A stretch of 64,000 bases of DNA. It comes from Henricia sp. BOLD:AAB3569 (taxonomy: Eukaryota > Echinodermata > Asteroidea > Spinulosida > Echinasteridae). Every line of letters begins with the position of its first letter. Within the stretch, counting starts at the first letter, position 1. Positions 21,397 through 33,300 of this stretch are shown piece after piece. The notes under the pieces are model-generated. The model did no database searches. It saw only the letters and a program-made list of their open reading frames with translations, and was not told where the DNA came from. The stretch spans positions 186,001-250,000 of the forward strand of contig JBBELK010000922.1 of NCBI GenBank assembly GCA_037783545.1. The letters are read 5' to 3'. Both the position numbers and the translations under genes were made by a program.

Positions 21397-22267
21397 TTTG
21401 TAGTTGATGCTAATCTGATTTCAAATTACCTCAAATGTGTCTCGCATTTATGAACAGGTTTTTAAAGACAGATTACATGATTGGAAACTTTTGAGAACAG
21501 GAAAACAGCATTAAATAACTAAAAATTAATGTCGATAAACTGCCTTGTAGACATTTCAGCCCACATAGATGCAGTAACACTTGAGAAAATCTTAAAAATC
21601 CATGCGTGGTTGTTATGAATGAATGAATGAATGGCAACAAATAATTTGCAAAAAGCACATTAAGTTGGCAATTAATCACACAAAGGTACATAGGAAAAAA
21701 ATGTGGCATTTGTTACCATTGCTGTTAACGCTTTTAGTCGGGTAACTGCAAATGATTTTTAAAAGGTTGAATAGAAATACCCCTACCCGTCCATTTTAAT
21801 TATAAGTTACATCATCATGACGTCACCAATTACATTAAAACAATAAGGTAAACATCATTAAAGTGTAAATGTGTTTGTTTTGGGAAGTTTTATCTGACGC
21901 ATCACCAATTGAGCCGGCACCCTGACTCCTCTACCTATGGCACAAGTTGACAGAATTTCTCCTAAGTAACTAAAGGCTCTCTCACACGCAAAAATCTCGG
22001 GCACGAGTGGAAGGAGCTTCATGAGTTTGTGAATTTGGAAAACTCGCAGAAGCTCGTATCAACTAACAGCCCGCAACTCGTGGCGCAAATTTTGAACGTG
22101 TTCAAAATTTCGGCCACGAGTTGGTAACTCGTAGGCCAATATTAATAACTCGTAGCAAACTCGTACAGCACTGTATCATGCGAGTTTGAATAGAGTTTGG
22201 TACGAGTTATAAGGTTGCAAGAATCAGTGAAATCCCACGTAAAATCGAAATTAAAGTAACAGTGAAA

Positions 22268-25200
22268 TCACTCTATTTGCCATTCCTTAAAGAAATTATT
22301 TCCTTTGTCATCTACAACAATAAAAGCGGGGAAGTTTTCGACCTCAACTCGCCAAATGGCCTCCATTCCTAGTTCGGGATATTCCAAGACTTCTACTTTC
22401 TTGATACAGTTTTGAGCCAAAATGGCCGCCGGTCCGCCAATTGATCCTAGGTAGAAGCCACCGTGTGTTTTGCATGCTTTGGTTACCTGGAAACAACAGG
22501 GTCATATATAACAAAATTTAGTCCGAGTCCTTAAAAGTCAAGACTCAAGTTCGGACTTGAGATTTACTCAACCCTAAAATCAAGTCCCCTAACGAGAAAA
22601 AAACTCTTGCAGATAGTAGCAATGTTTGTCGTGGAAGTTTATTTTTCAAGCCAGGTCCTGTCTGTGAACCAGGGGCCAATTTCACAAAGTGCTAAGACGC
22701 ATCTTAGGAAGGGTACGTCACTCTTCTTATCTTGGGATGTTGGTATGGGAATTAGGACGCATTGAACTCGTCTTTAACTTTTGTAAAAGCACTTTAATAT
22801 GAAATTTTTGTGAATTTACCTGCTTTCCTCTGTTGCCCTTTGCCAGCATGACCATGGAGCCACCGGCTGCTTGGAAACTGTCAACATACGCATCCATTCT
22901 ACCAGCTGAGGTTGGACCAAACGACCCGGATGCATAGCCCTGGTATAAAAAATAAAGGGTTAGTTGAAGTAAATGAGGTCAGTCATTATACAAAAAATAA
23001 ATGTTTATGAGTTCAATGGTACGAACATTTTTATGAGTTGAAAGATGGAATGTTCCATTTAACAAGGCGGAGCCGAGTTAAATGGAATAATTCCATCTTT
23101 GGTACAACGACATACAACAACATGCACTACCCAGCGCGCGCACGTGATTCGATTAGCCTAGAAAAGCATAAACACACTGTGGTGAGCTTGCATAGATAAT
23201 GAGCCTCCACCTTCTGGGATTGTAAGAGCAGCTACCCTTACTGGGGCAAGGTATGGAGCGCGGTGTAATTCGTGGCACGAATTTGTTCGTGGAGTATTGA
23301 CGAGCCTCCGTCCTTAAAGTGGCCTTTCACAATACCTCAGGAGTTTTTGCTGGGCCAGCATAGTAGACAGGATGATCCCTGATGTACTGCGGTAGACCTT
23401 CGCCGCTATCAAGTCTCTCTTGAAGCTTAGCATGGGCGATGTCTCGAGCAACGACCAGCGTTCCTGTTAGGCTGAGTCGTGTCTTGATAGGGTAGGCCGA
23501 CAAGGTCTGAAGAATCTGGTTCATGGGCTGGTTCAAATCGATCTGAAACAAATAACCAGTAACACTCAACAGGAAATCAACCTAGCTACAAACTAGTTGG
23601 TTAAAATTTCTGTGGCGATTTTGCAATGACACCGAATTGCATTTGTGAAAAGATGGAAGACTAAAACCTCGTTCACATTAGGGAAATTGCTTCGTTAGTT
23701 AATGAAGCGTGCACAAAGAAAATCAAACAACGAGTGGTTCTGTTCACCTGGACTACCTCCCCTCCCAAATGTGCATCTTCAACCTCGGGCAGGTACTTTT
23801 CAGGGTCTGTCTCCAGTTGCTCCAGGAATACACCATCTTCATTGATTTTGCCGAGAATCTGAGGCAAAAAAATGCATCACAGATAAAACAGCTGCAATCA
23901 GGTTCTTTTTCAAATAAAATCCAACAATTTACGAGAGTCCCACACTAAAAACAGCATGACATTTAAAAAGTCACGCACCAGAGAGGCATTCCTATACCTG
24001 TCTATCAGCCGAGCAGGACACACCCAGCCCCACAGGGCAGGACGCCCCATGCCTGGGGAGTCGAATCACCCTAACATCATGACAGAAGTACTTGCCGCCA
24101 AACTGCGCCCCGATGCCCGTATTCCGACTCAGCTCCATGACTTTCTGTTCCATGTCTAGATCGCGGAAGGCGCGGCCGTGTTCATTGCCTGAATCAAGGA
24201 AACATGGTTTTTGAAGTCTTTTACCCAAAATTATTTTTGTAAATAAAAAGAAATGTATTGCAAAGTTGGGTCATTTTTGGGGCTTGTCCAGGCTACTTTA
24301 GGCCTTTTCCGAATAGAACAACCATCCCTGAGGCAATCTTGCCCCGGGGCCGCCCCAGGGGGGAAACTTGTTTTCTCAAACTTGCCCCGAGCCAAACTTA
24401 GCCCGAAGACTGGCACCTTGTCCCTCACTTGAACAAGTAAGAACTCACCCCAGTCTCATTTCACACTAGTGTTTATTGCCCTAGGGCCAATAATCTTAAC
24501 CCACCCCAGGTAAAGAGAAATCTCAGAGCTCCTTAACTTAATAGAAAAGGCCTTTTGAAATATCCCACTCTTAGTCTGCCAGACATTAGATTGCTCTCTG
24601 GTGGGTAGGTTATGTGTATAAATCCAACCAACCTTCCAGCTTCCAACTCAACTTGAGTTTGAATAGACAGGTCCTCGGACTAGTGTTTCAGTATACCTTT
24701 GTTTATCCTGGCCAGCTTTTAATGCTTTGTTTGTTGTTGATCCCATCCACCAATCCCTCCCTTCCCTAATACCATCAGCCCTATCCCTTGCCCTCCCTTT
24801 TACCAATTTTGTACTGAGTTTTTTCAAATTGATAGTAATTGTTTCCCAATTTGTTACTGTATTTGTTGTTTGTTGATGGCCGAATAAATAATAATAATAA
24901 CTCTTTTAATTAATATTACCCGTTGTTGGTAGGTTATCAAGATACTTTGTGGATGCTAGTTTGACAGTCTTCAAGGTCATTTCGGCCGATAGACCTCCAA
25001 CAACTAAGACTAAATGGTAAGGTGGACATGCTTGAGTTCCAATTGTCTGAAAAAAGGATAAATAATGCATTGCAAATGTACATGTATTATATTTATTATA
25101 TTTGTATTATATTTGCACGTTAAGCAGAAGGTCCGTGGTTCGAATCACGGTGGAGCCAAGGTACTTTTCACTGCATCCAGATTCCTAAACACATGGACAT

Positions 25201-28200
25201 TTGCTATGGACCTGCGTATTTCGTGGCACGAATTTGGTGCGTGCGCATTGCTTACGAGCCTGTGCCTTTAACCTCAGAGATTTTGTTGAAGTCGGCCGGA
25301 GATCAACCTAACTTTTTTGTTGTTTTACTTTTAATCCTTCAAAATCTTTCAATATCTCAACAGTGTAACAAATACACACCACTCCTTATTACCTTGATCT
25401 TTTCATTGACAAAAATTGCAAGTTTCTCCGGGTTGAGCAGTGCCTTAGTCTGCTGGTACAGGAAGGTCTTATTGGCAGAGCCACCTCCCTTAGCCATGAA
25501 GAGAAAGTTGTATTCGCCCCCTGGTGTTGCGTACAGCTCGACCTGGGCAGGCAGGTTGGTACCCGTGTTGACCTCCTTGTACATATCCAGGGGTGCAACC
25601 TGTGATTAAAAAAGCTTGTTCCGATTTTTCCAGAAAATGGATTTCGTTCTACCCTAACAATCGTGTAAAATACCTCCCTTAAATTCTATCCATGGGAAGA
25701 AAACTTGAAATTTGCTATCCCCAATTTGAATGTGGAAGAGATAAATTAGTTTACAAAACAATTGGTGGTTTTTTGACAATATCCAGATTGAGAGCAAAAA
25801 TGTGACAGATTATATGGTATCAAAATCTCAATATTCATGAGAAAAATGGACGGGTCAAAAATGTGAACTGGACATGCTCCTTTAAAGGCACAGGCTCGTC
25901 AGCAATGCGCGCGCTCCAAATTCGTGCCACGAAATACACAGCTCCATAGCAAAGGCATGGAACTGCGTATTTCGTAGCACGAATTTTGCGCGCGCATTCT
26001 GACGAGCCTCTGCCTTTAACCTTAACCCCTTGGTCTTGTGGAAAATTGTGCACAAATTGGAGGATTTGGCACTTTTAGGGTTAATGTACAAACTCATCAA
26101 GGGGCCAACTGTCAACCCCCTTCACTTGTCCCCCTCCTCCCCCTCCCAGTTGAATACAGATCTACCTCTCTTTTTACTATGATAAAAGATATTTGAGAAG
26201 AACATGAATTTGCATTACCTGCGAATACCTCAAGTTTCGCTGCGTGTACGCGTTGTAGACACCCCTTGATAGATGTTCTTCGTCTCTCTCATCCGTCCAC
26301 ACATTCTGCCCTCGTTTCCCTGCAAGGCATAGAAAGCTTGATACAAGGCCATGCAAGTCCTTACAGTGCCTTGTATTTACGAAGTTTGATTCACGACTAT
26401 AGTTTAAAGGCACAGGCTCGTCAGCAATGCGCGCCCGCCAAATGTGTGCCACGCAATACGCAGCTCCATAGCAAAGGCATGGAGCTGCGTGTTTCGAGCA
26501 CGAATTTGGCGGGCGTGCATTGCTGACGAGCCTGTGCCTTTAATATAGTTCGACTATTTCCAACCAAATGCAGGTCTAGTCAACGATGGTTAGTCATGTG
26601 TGGTCGACCATTTGTAACCAGCCTGTGGGGCACTGGTACCCATCATGTATCGAGGTTTTGCGCGGAACCAATTAACTTGGGAGCGCGTTTGGTCTGGTGG
26701 GTATGAAGCGGGACTCCCAATAAGAGGTTGGGGGTTCGAGCTCCACTTCGACCAACGTGTCTGTGTCCCTGGGCAAGGCACTTAATCCCAGTTGCCTCGT
26801 CAACCCAAGCGATATATGGGAAGCTGTTAAGGGGAATGCCACAATATAACTGCTGATAGTGTTGTGCGCCTGACCAGCAGCCACCTAGTTGAAGCGAAAT
26901 GGTTCTGGTGATTCCCTGATGGCAGCGGTAATAATGGTAACAGCGCCTTGAGCACCCTGCAGGGTGGATATGTGCACTATACAAATCTAATCATTATTAT
27001 TTATTACTTGAAAGTTAGTGCGCATGTGTGTTGCCATGATGACATTTGACCAGCGGTCAACTCTAGTCTTGAATCAGACCTGCTCTTGGTTGTGACAATT
27101 ATATTTGGATGGCTTTAAGGGTGATATGAGAATATACCGCACGAGTCATCCGCAAAGACATCCAATATTATTATGGTTATATAAAATAAAGCTTTGTTTT
27201 GAAAGATTTCCGCGAGATTTGTGTCTGTTTGTTGTTGAAAACTTCAGTTTACAACTGCATGTGCTTTTGTTATTGTTGCACAGTATTTTTTGTTATTGTA
27301 CTATTGCGCGCGTAGCACACACGCAATCCATTCACTCGATGCATGACGCACGCGTGTGCTTGGGTGCGCCCAGCGTGCACGTGCATCAGATTGGGGCTCT
27401 GTGCTGCACAGTAACAGAAATACACGGTATCCGCAAAAGCTTCATTTTATATGATAATAGCATTTCTTGTGCGCAATTATCTTTTGTAATTTGTTGTTAG
27501 GCATGAGAATAAAATGGAGGCATTCACCAATAATAATCGCCGTTCCTGTATCTTGGCAGCCCGGTAGTACCATACCAGCAGCAATATTAGCATTTTTCAG
27601 GAGCTCCAAAGCCACAAATTTATCGTTACTCGACGCTTCTGGGTCATCAAGAATACTGCTGAGTTGCTGGTGACGAAAAGAAAAAAAGACAGAAAGCATA
27701 AAAGCAATAAATTTGCTGAAAAATTTTATTTTTAATTTGAGGAAGAAAGGTTAATTTTTTTGGCCAACATAGAAAAGAGTTACACCATGTTGCCGGTCCT
27801 TGTAAACAGGAAAATTTATGATTTTTTTAGCTCAATTTAAAATGAATTTCCAAACAATAAATTAAAGGATTTTGTCCAGATTTGTCCAGAAAATTGATTC
27901 GTTCTAACCTTACAATCATATAATATACCTTCCCCAAAATACTATCCATGGTAAGAAAACAGGAAATTTGCAACTTCCAATTTGGATGTGGAAGCAAAAA
28001 GGTTGGTGTAATTACTGCACTGCTTTATATGGAACGGATAAATTAGTTTACAAAACACTGGTGGTTTTTTGACAATATCCTTGAAAATGTACAGATTGAG
28101 AATGCGAAAATTCAGAATGCTATTGGTAATGAGAAAAATATGACAAATGACATGGTATCCAAATCTCATCATCCAAGGGAAAATGGGAGGCTAAAGAATG

Positions 28201-29579
28201 CGATCTGCTGGACTCGCTCGAATCTGATAGAGAGACTCTGCCAAATCTTCAAATGATTAGTATACAGACCTGTAAGTGTTGTGGCCTTAGCAAATGAGCA
28301 ATATCGACCATTGCTTGCGACGCCAGCATGGACAATGCATCTGGTTCAATTTTCAAAATCTTCCGGCCCTGAACTTCAAACGTTGACACAAAGTCATCTG
28401 AAAAATAAAATCACATTTGATAAATGTTATTAATTAGGGATTTTTTTGCCCTTTCCTGAAGTAACTTTATGACACTGTGTACTCAGTACTTCCCCAAAGA
28501 CACGGTGAAATAAATTCATAGTATGCTTGGGTGGGATTCGATTCCACAACTTTTTGCAGACTGGGCAGACATCTTAACCACTAACAATATTTTTCCATTA
28601 ATCACATTGTCATTTGATATTGCATTCAAAGACAATTTTGTGACAGAGTCGGTGTCCGAGTGTTGAGACAACTGCCTGAAATCATGAGTCACTTTGCGTT
28701 CAAGTCTGAGTCACAAGTCTGTTGAGACATTGATATATTTGCGTGAGGCTGCTTCCAAGTCATGTCCAAGGAACCACCCCACCCCTTCACCAAAATAATC
28801 ACGACAAAATGAAATGAAAGCGAAGAAGAAACAGATTTGCATTGAGTAGTTTGTGGATTGTGTTATGCAAAGCCGTTATAAATTATGCACCTCCCCAGGC
28901 CAACCAGGACCCTGCCGTCACACTGGAAAATCGTGGTTCACGTCGCTTTCTGTGACCATTTTATGTGATATTTTAATCGATACTGATTTCGAAAAAAAAA
29001 TATTCACAATGTTTTACGCCACTTTATCTGACTTTTCAACATGTAGGCCTACATAGTACAAAAAGTCATGTACACGTCCATACGTACGATATGTACGTCT
29101 AGTCTACGTACATGAACATTCCTCCTGCAGGCCTAGCCTGCCAGACAAAAGGCGCGCGCGCGCGGTGTTCATGACTTGTGCGGTCGGCCAGGTCAAAAGT
29201 TCATCAGTTGCTGCTAAAAATAGGAATGGAGAATTGAGAATCAGCAAGAGGGCTCACTTCAAAAACTTCATCCTTGTACTGACGACACTGTCCCTTTAAG
29301 TCAAGAAACCAAGAAGTTTAAGTGTCTGATTTCTGGCTAACAAAAAAAAACCTGCCTCCCTTCCTTGTGGAAAGGGTCTATATGTCGAAACATAGCCGTA
29401 CTTGTTAATTTTTTGTAAGGAGTATCATGTGTACTATCCGGTTTCATGATATCTTGGTAGTGGAACGCTTTCACTGCTGGTGCTGCTTTTGCTGCGGTGG
29501 CCTTCCCACGATGCAACGATGCCTCCAACAAGCATCGCTGGCATAGCAGCATGCCTTGACGTGTGGTCCGTGTCAGCAT
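22268..29579 (-). CDS. Class I fumarate hydratase, likely mitochondrial
   Basis: An iron-sulfur fumarase that interconverts fumarate and malate. Exons in coding order: 29579-29402, 28397-28270, 27666-27528, 26319-26219, 25599-25393, 25046-24920, 24188-23998, 23858-23748, 23542-23336, 22939-22820, 22486-22268; 575 residues. The product aligns along its whole length with bacterial FumA/FumB. The three 4Fe-4S ligands fall at Cys139 (LPGCQDTG), Cys258 (ACPPYH) and Cys352 (GLGVSC); their spacings of 119 and 94 are the same as in E. coli FumA. The first 40 residues are rich in Arg, Lys and Ala with no acidic cluster, as in a mitochondrial presequence. An in-frame stop two codons upstream fixes this start. 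Ten introns show that it is a resident animal gene and not bacterial contamination. It is divergent from brambleberry. Confidence 0.95.
22672..22793. repeat. MITE family F
   Basis: Contains CAATTTCACAAAG, TAAGACGCATCTTAGG and TTGGTATGGGAATTAGG, with partly inverted ends. The other copy is at 38453-38570. Confidence 0.65.
24720..24905 (+). repeat. LINE-like 3' tail
   Basis: TGTTTGTTGATGGCCGAATAAATAATAATAATAA resembles the 3' end of non-LTR elements, with a short ATA repeat tail (24865-24900). No reverse transcriptase sequence remains nearby. A weak call. Confidence 0.35.
25193..25270. repeat. MITE family A, half copy
   Basis: One arm only, from TTTGCTATGGACCTGCG to GAGCCTGTGCCTTTAA. Confidence 0.65.
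25606..25880. repeat. MITE family B
   Basis: Runs from CCAGAAAATGGATTTCG to GGACATGCTCCTTTAA and abuts a family A element that begins with the same TTTAAAGG. Confidence 0.7.
25881..26019. repeat. MITE family A, full palindrome
   Basis: Palindrome with ends TTTAAAGGCACAGGCTCG and GACGAGCCTCTGCCTTTAA in a fumarase intron. Confidence 0.8.
26403..26543. repeat. MITE family A, full palindrome
   Basis: A 141-bp near-perfect palindrome with ends TTTAAAGGCACAGGCTCGTC and its inverse, in the fumarase intron between the third and fourth exons. Confidence 0.85.
26678..27000 (+). repeat. tRNA-derived SINE, family G
   Basis: A close copy of the 12226 SINE, with the A-box region TTGGTCTGGTGGG, B-box-like GGTTCGAGCTCC, the GATGGCAGCGGTAATAATGG block and an AT-rich tail. 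Confidence 0.8.
27105..27462 (+). repeat. Family L element
   Basis: Shared in inverse with 15340-15742. It begins with GGGTGATATGAGAATATACC, the terminal motif also found at 15743-16530, and ends GCAAAAGCTTCATTTTATAT. Confidence 0.65.
27863..28215. repeat. MITE family B
   Basis: Matches 5857-6192 over most of its length, including GATGTGGAAGCAAAAAGG and CTGGTGGTTTTTTGAC. Confidence 0.65.
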
Positions 29580-30300
29580 GCTTCAACAAGTATCCTGGGG
29601 CAAAGAACAAACTGAAATTTGCTTTCGCATGTTAGCCTTCTCAACATGCTCAAAGTGTAATAATGTCATTTTTGTGTTGGATTGACGTAACAGAATTCAT
29701 TGATATAATGAGAAGTTGATCTAAGATTGTTTACTTTAAAATGACTCATCAAGCATCACTAAATAATGTAAACAGTGAGCCGGTGTGCTCCTTTAAGATG
29801 CTCCGCCAAAAACTTGTTCGTTCGTTCACTTCGACTTCGTGATGGTGACCATATTATTAATGATCGATAATACTCATAAAATCACAGGTAATTTATCCAG
29901 AAACTGCGAGTGTTATTGTTTATTAACATAACATATAAAGTTACAACAGCAAAATTTCTCAAAATGATGCAGTTCAACGCGACGCATTTAATACGAGCAG
30001 ACGATCACGAGAACTGTGTCTGTCAATTTAGTCGTGTCCCTGTATGCTAATGAGTCAAGGATGTTCAAGGAGACGTCAGGGAACTAGTTTGTTTAAAGGT
30101 CCAAGATTATATGCAAATTTTATCCAATCACCGATGGTCTATTAAGTTAGGTTGTAAGATCGTCCAATCAAATCGGCTGATAGTAAATGTAGGATTTTTA
30201 GCGCTCATTTTGAGCTCGCGAGCCGAGGACAAAACTTGCATCGCACCGATTTACAGAGAAAATTCTTGCAAATATTTCGAACTAAAACAGTTATACTAAT
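29580..30300. promoter_or_regulatory. Divergent promoter region, fumarase/brambleberry
   Basis: About 720 bp separate the two start codons. The octamer ATGCAAAT lies at 30111-30118 with CCAAT boxes at 30124-30128 and 30164-30168, some 130-190 bp before the brambleberry start. No repeat is obvious in the brambleberry-proximal half. The promoter role is inferred from position and motifs. Confidence 0.55.
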
Positions 30301-33300
30301 ATGATATTAATTAGGTATATTGCAGTTATATTTGTGCTGTCCTGTGGAGTCAATGGGTCCTTCATTTCGTGGCTTTTTGGCTCGAAAACATCTTCTGAAT
30401 CTGACGGAAATGAAGCGGAAGCATCGCAACAAGGCGGCGGTGTGCAGCCGGGAAGTTTCAGCCGGGTGCCGTTTGAAATGAAGTCCGCCGAGCAGAGGTT
30501 TTTGAAGGCGGGCGAAGTTTACCTGGCGGGATTGTCTGAACTTGATACGTGCCATCACAGGGTGTGTTAATGGTCTAGGAAGGACATCATCTTCAACAGA
30601 AAAAGTGAAATTTTCATTGAAAACAAAAACAAAACTGTTGGTACAAAAAACATTGAAACTGGTTGAAAGAAAGGTGTTTTCTAAAAAAAAAATTCTCACT
30701 TCTAAATTGTTGTTTCCTATCAAATATTCACTTACTATACTTGATAAGTTATTTAACAAATATCAATGACCAACTTCTCGATTCTTACCCTCTTATTTAG
30801 TGAAAATGTGATGTAAAGACCTCAAATTTAAGTTATTTTTTCAATGCCAGTGGCAGTGGTATTTTGTTCATTCACGTTGAACACGGATTTTGGTAAATTT
30901 ATACACTGGAATCGATGGCTGATTCAATTCTAAGATATACCCTGTACTTCCCACTTGCACTTTTGTCGCAAATGTTGCTTTTCTGTAGAAAAATCACATT
31001 TTCTCCTTAAAAAATTTCATTCAGTTAATGCATAAGATAACCATTCACGCGCGTGCACAGCACCCTCTGTTGTCATGCTTACGCACCGACCGCTCACGCC
31101 TTAATTTTGTGCATTACTTTATGCAGTAATTTTATCATTTATTTATCTCAGAAATGCAACATTTCTGACAGAAGTGCAAGTGGGAAGTGTATCATATTGA
31201 TTTCAATATATACATTTACCAAAATCCGTGTTCAATGTGAACGAAAAAAATACCTTGCCAGGTTTTAATAGGCACTAGGCCTATACATGTATTCTTTGTG
31301 AAATGTTGTTAAATTGAAAGTAAGGAACTGTCCTCCCAACAGGTTTTGGAGTGTTGGGGCCTAACTGTTTCATTCATTCATTTTTGAAACATGTAGGTAG
31401 TCGCTGAACTGGAAACTTCCTGCAGTGACATCAGTGAGGAGGAGCTTGGCAAACTGGGCGTGGCTTTACTCAACTGTCAATCACAGTCTGAAGGCCGGCC
31501 CACCTACACCTGCACCAAACAAATGGTAAAAGCTATATCTGACCAAAGTTTATCTGCCAATTTTTTCGCAGCTTGAGTACATAATTTTGTTGCATGAAAG
31601 GAGCTTGTTACAGATTTTCACAGAAAATGGATTTCGTTATAACAATCATATAAAATACCTCCCTAAAATACTATCCATGGGAAGAAAACAGGAAATTTGC
31701 AATCTCCAATTTTGATGTTAAAGCAAACAGGTTTAGTGTAATAACTGCACTGCCTGATGTAAAGGATAAATCAGTTTGCAAAACATTGGTACTAGTTTTT
31801 TGACGATATCCTTAAAAATTTATGGATTGAGAGCGCGAAATTTCAAAATGGTGATGTGGAAAATATGATCAATCTTGACACCCATGGGAAAAATCAGGGC
31901 TTCAAAAATGTTATCTGGACACGCTCCTTTAAGGTGTTGGAATGACCTGTATAAGAATAAATGACATGTACTATTATTATTTTATATATTTTTATTTTTT
32001 CCCCCAGACTTTGGCAGAATGTACAAGTGCTATGGATGCCACAACATGGAACACCTACCACATAATCAGCGATCGTTCGCGCTCTGTCTGCTACGGAGTG
32101 CGACAACAGCAGTTTCAACGCCAAACCAAATACGCAGTCAACCAACTTGCCGCCACCGCTACGGATCAGTTGAACGTTATGGAAAATCTTAAAGTAAGCT
32201 TTGTTTTGAAGCAAGTGGTTCGAGGGCAGTACATTCTCAGGAAGTGGCTTCGGGGAATATTTTCTGGTAAAATGATTTGGATATAATGAAGTTTGGACCA
32301 AATTATTGCGAACAGTTTTATAAATCTGCTGCTGATCCAGGATCTTTAAAATATGAAAACGCAAGGGAAATTCTGAATGGTGCCTGAAAATTCAAGGCGG
32401 TACCTGGGTACTGCCCAAAATTGAAGGAATAGTCCCTAACGATCAAAATTCCTGTGAGACTCGCTGAGAGTATATTGTTTTTTTCTTCTAAATTTGGGTT
32501 TTTACATGAGATTTCTACTTGCCAAAGGCTAATAAATACGCTAAAAATATTTTTTTTTAAAGAAAAAAGACAATTGTGAGGGGCAGGTACTAAATTCTGT
32601 TTGCAGATTTAGTCAATTCTAAAGTCAGTTAGACCCGCATTTTATGTTATTAAAAGGCATTAAAAAATAAATAAAGAAAAAAAATGTGATTTAATAGCCT
32701 TCAGATGTTACACGAAGAATGTAATTTTTCTGGCTTATTTTGGCAATAATTATTTTGGCAAAATTGGAGCGCGGCCCAGGGATGCACAAAACATCATTGC
32801 ATAAAATACAATAATTAATATTCAAAAATGTTATATTCCATTTAGGAGGGGCAGAGTGCACTCCACAGTGTGACCACAGACACCCTCAAAATAATGGCAG
32901 ATGGCCAACAGGAAATGCTCAATAGACAACAAGTGCTGAAAGACTCGCAGGTGAGTGCAGTATTCATATTATTGTGAATGCACTTTCAGAAGTGTGAAGG
33001 GCACTGACATTTAAAAAGGAGTGTATCAATATAGGCAAGGTTACTGTTCTCACTGATTACTGCAAAAAACCTATTCATGACCCACGTGGCTCGAGTGAAT
33101 ACCGGCCAAAAAAGCAAGAAAACCGCAGTGGTTGCACTTTAATACCTCTGTTGCTTAACCTTGCTTTGTTGTTGTGCCATGGCTGTAGTTGTATCGATAA
33201 AGATAAAACGTATTTTTTCAGGCTAAAAATCGCACTCAAGTAAAAACACTTTTATTTTTACAAGCTGACTGCATGCTCAATAATTTGAACGTATCGCAAC

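Larger units (their letters stand above)
20410..22267. other. Tail-to-tail intergenic region
   Basis: Lies between two convergent genes. It holds a family I tail at 20692-20772, a pogo-like MITE at 21242-21396, a degenerate repeat near 21470-21760 and a run of ACTCGTAG-like words at 22000-22210 with a hairpin at about 22077-22121. No gene seen. Confidence 0.6.

Noticed and set aside
24231-24428. Minus-strand open frame in a fumarase intron
   Set aside because: No similarity recognised, no fit to fumarase, and it contains GC-rich inverted sequence typical of repeats.
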